Origin: Silurus meridionalis
Lineage: Eukaryota > Chordata > Actinopteri > Siluriformes > Siluridae
Direction of reading: 5' to 3'
NCBI RefSeq assembly: GCF_014805685.1
Contig: NC_060899.1
Location: forward strand, 14,164,954 to 14,228,953
DNA: 64,000 nt
Position 1 is the first letter of the stretch; each line of letters begins with the position of its first letter. Of this stretch, positions 62,515 to 64,000 are shown piece after piece. Under the pieces are notes generated by a model. It was not told the DNA's origin. It saw nothing but the letters and a program-made list of their open reading frames with translations, and did not search any database. Position numbers and translations under genes: made by a program.

Positions 62515-62625
62515 GGTGGAGGAAGTGTAAAATCTATGTAGCTGAGTTAAAGTACAGATACGTGAAAAAGTTACTGAAATACAGTAAAAAATGACATTTA
62601 CTTTGTTACTGTGCACCACTGTTAA
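62515..62625 (-). repeat. hAT-type 'GGTGG...AAAGTAC' repeat fragment
   Basis: GTGGTGGAGGAAGTGTAAAA at the left and TTTGTTACTGTGCACCACT at the right form an imperfect inverted pair about 110 bp apart. GAGTTAAAGTACAGATACGTG is shared with the copy at 8945. Confidence 0.5.
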
Positions 62626-62794
62626 TTGTGTTCCTTTACTTCTTCACTGGTTTACAATAGCTATACTTTGACCTCTCTAATTTGTTAACCAGGAGGACAC
62701 CTGGTATCTGGTTTTACTACTCTCGTTTGGACGTCATGAAAAGCAGGCAGATGCTAGCTGCATTATGGTTTAGCTCATTCTACACACTGGCAAG

Positions 62795-63633
62795 ATGATG
62801 ACATCTGTGGTGTCCAATGGTACCAGGGGCCAGACCCTGAATCTTAGGGGTGTAGATCCTGAAACATGCATGATTGTCTTCAAAAACCACTGGTCACAGG
62901 TAACACAATCTTAAACCATCTGATCGTCTTCTGTTAATTTGTATATAAGTTGTGTTAAGTTGTATATGATCTAACACACTAATTACATTGTTAGGTTTTG
63001 CGGATCCTGGAAAAGCACGAGCCGATCCGGAACAGTGGGCTTCTTCGTTCAGGCCCGATCTCTGGCGATGAAGCGAGCGCTGTTCAAAACTATGTGGAGC
63101 ACATGCTGTTCCTTCTGACAGAGGAGGAGTGTGGCATGGGTGGAGCCATGGGCCCCATTCTGGAGTTTGTTCTACTGGAGAACGTGATGGAGCGCCTATT
63201 TGTATGGAGCCTGCGGCGTGACTTTACGGAGGCAGCGAAGCTCGAGCAGCTGTGTATGTACGAGATGCTGGTGGCCCGGGCACGCCAACCCCTGCTGCAC
63301 CACAAGCCCATCCTGCGTCCCTTCGTCATGTTGCTGTCATCCTGTGGCTCTAGCTCGAGCTCAGCACTGGTGGAGGCCGAGTTGGTGCGATTGCTCCACC
63401 GACTGTGTCACATGCTGGCACGTGATGATTCCGCCCTCCAGCTCTTCCTCTTCCACAGTGGGCAGGATCAGGGTGCTGCCAACTTCCTGCTCTTTTCACT
63501 GCTGTTGCCTTTCGTGCACCGTGATGGGCCGGTGGGTGCGCAGGGTCGGGAGGCTCTCGCCCTCATTGTGGCATTGTCAGCGCGGGACATTTCCGTGGCC
63601 AATCACATCACCCAGAACACCTACTTCTGCCCG
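62795..63633 (+). CDS. fhip1a: FHF complex subunit HOOK-interacting protein 1A (FHIP1A/FAM160A1), first two coding exons, partial
   Basis: Exon 1 62795-62899 (35 aa, MMTSVVSNGTRG then GVDPETCMIVFKNHWSQ) and exon 2 62995-63633 (213 aa) join in phase 0; exon 2 ends CCG|GTGAGT and the gene continues beyond the window. Visible family blocks: RILEKHEP, DEASAVQNYVEHMLFLLTEE, MGPILEFVLLENVMERLFVW, LCMYEMLVARARQPLLHHKP, FHSGQDQGAANFLLFSLLLP and HITQNTYFCPV. These follow the N-terminal half of FHIP1A closely; FHIP1B is the nearest alternative, but the order SH3D19-FHIP1A matches human 4q31. Known role: subunit of the FTS-Hook-FHIP complex linking dynein to endosomal Rab GTPases. No catalytic residues are expected. 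Confidence 0.93.
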
Positions 63634-63656
63634 GTGAGTGGCGTCAGTGTATTATG

Positions 63657-64000
63657 GTAAGAATCACCAATTCGCATCGGTGCATTAGCATGAAAGTTAA
63701 CAATGCTCGACGCATCGATTTAAAAAGTGTGCATCATATACAAGTTGGCATTTGTATCGCGATGCATTTTTTTAAACATAATTACAGTGGTAGAGCTGCA
63801 TCTTTCTAAATCCAGGGCAGGAAAAGTACGTTTGGTTTTATTTCAACTTTTTTAGCACCACAAAGGCCTGTTTGTGAAAGGGTCCATGTGTTAGAGGTCA
63901 GTTTGTAGTTTCCAACAAGAGTGGCAACTGATTCCTCCCAAAACATAGTATAATCATGCTGGATAACAGAAAATCTAATAAGCCTATTCAACTGTACAAA
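63657..64000 (+). repeat. Dispersed 'GCATCG' repeat in FHIP1A intron, cut by window end
   Basis: It starts about 25 bp after the FHIP1A 5' splice site (GTAAGAATCACCAATTCGC). Motifs GTGTGCATCATATACAAGTTG, TTTGTATCGCGATGCAT, GGTAGAGCTGCATCTTTCTAA and ACAAAGGCCTGTTTGTGAAAGG match the copies at 42065-42510 and 23255-23400. Confidence 0.6.

Larger units (their letters stand above)
58931..62794. other. SH3D19-FHIP1A divergent intergenic region and FHIP1A upstream
   Basis: No coding exon is visible. A CpG-bearing stretch around 59790-59915 (GCCTCAGCCGGCCGACATG) may be the FHIP1A non-coding first exon. Also present: (GATA)n at 60237-60287, a CT-rich run near 61330-61380, (TA)n at 61688-61763, a SINE fragment at 62105-62235 and a hAT-type end at 62515-62625. 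Confidence 0.5.

Overview
This is a 64 kb window of vertebrate nuclear DNA, almost certainly from a teleost. It holds spliced genes with GT-AG introns, dense (CA)n and (TA)n microsatellites, tRNA-derived SINEs, Tc1 and hAT-type relics and LINE fragments. The SINE with 'GTGGTAGCTCAGTGG' and 'TTACTGATC(A/G)GAAGGTTGGGGGTT' segments resembles SINEs I associate with ostariophysan fish, perhaps catfish; this is an inference I could not search. There are no bacterial features, and no rRNA, true tRNA or CRISPR.

Seven protein-coding genes can be reconstructed exon by exon, with all splice phases closing for the complete ones. From left to right: (1) the 3' coding exon of a WBP1L/WBP1-family gene (+, cut by the window edge); (2) a complete 8-exon steroidogenic P450 of the CYP17A family (-, 3245-11561, 497 aa); (3) a 2-exon EGR4-like zinc-finger gene (+, 16945-18448, 412 aa) with a TATA box; (4) FBXO41 (+, 21215-28793, 13 coding exons, about 756 aa); (5) DCLK2 (+, 31736-43669, 16 coding exons, 691 aa); (6) SH3D19 (-, 48673-58556, 15 coding exons, 825 aa); (7) the first two coding exons of FHIP1A/FAM160A1 (+, 62795 to 63633, continuing past the window).

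The gene order joins three blocks that sit on three chromosomes in human: WBP1L-CYP17A1, EGR4-FBXO41, and DCLK2-SH3D19-FHIP1A. In human, LRBA and MAB21L2 lie between DCLK2 and SH3D19; they are absent here. The products do not form one pathway: steroid hydroxylase, immediate-early transcription factor, neuronal F-box protein, microtubule-associated kinase, SH3 adaptor and endosomal adaptor subunit.

Spaces between exons are filled by repeats. Best supported are a nested pair of TIR elements at 43827-44669 (inner one with an exact 8-bp target duplication), a second TIR element at 45154-45535, a tRNA-derived SINE family, an internally deleted LINE and a Tc1 fossil. The most unusual observations are in FBXO41: a (CA)n tract translated as a His-Thr tail at the C terminus, and an intron minisatellite that multiplies a copy of an exon end plus 5' splice site. 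I saw no evidence of an undescribed multi-gene system; the window reads as a conserved vertebrate gene neighbourhood with rapidly changing repeats.
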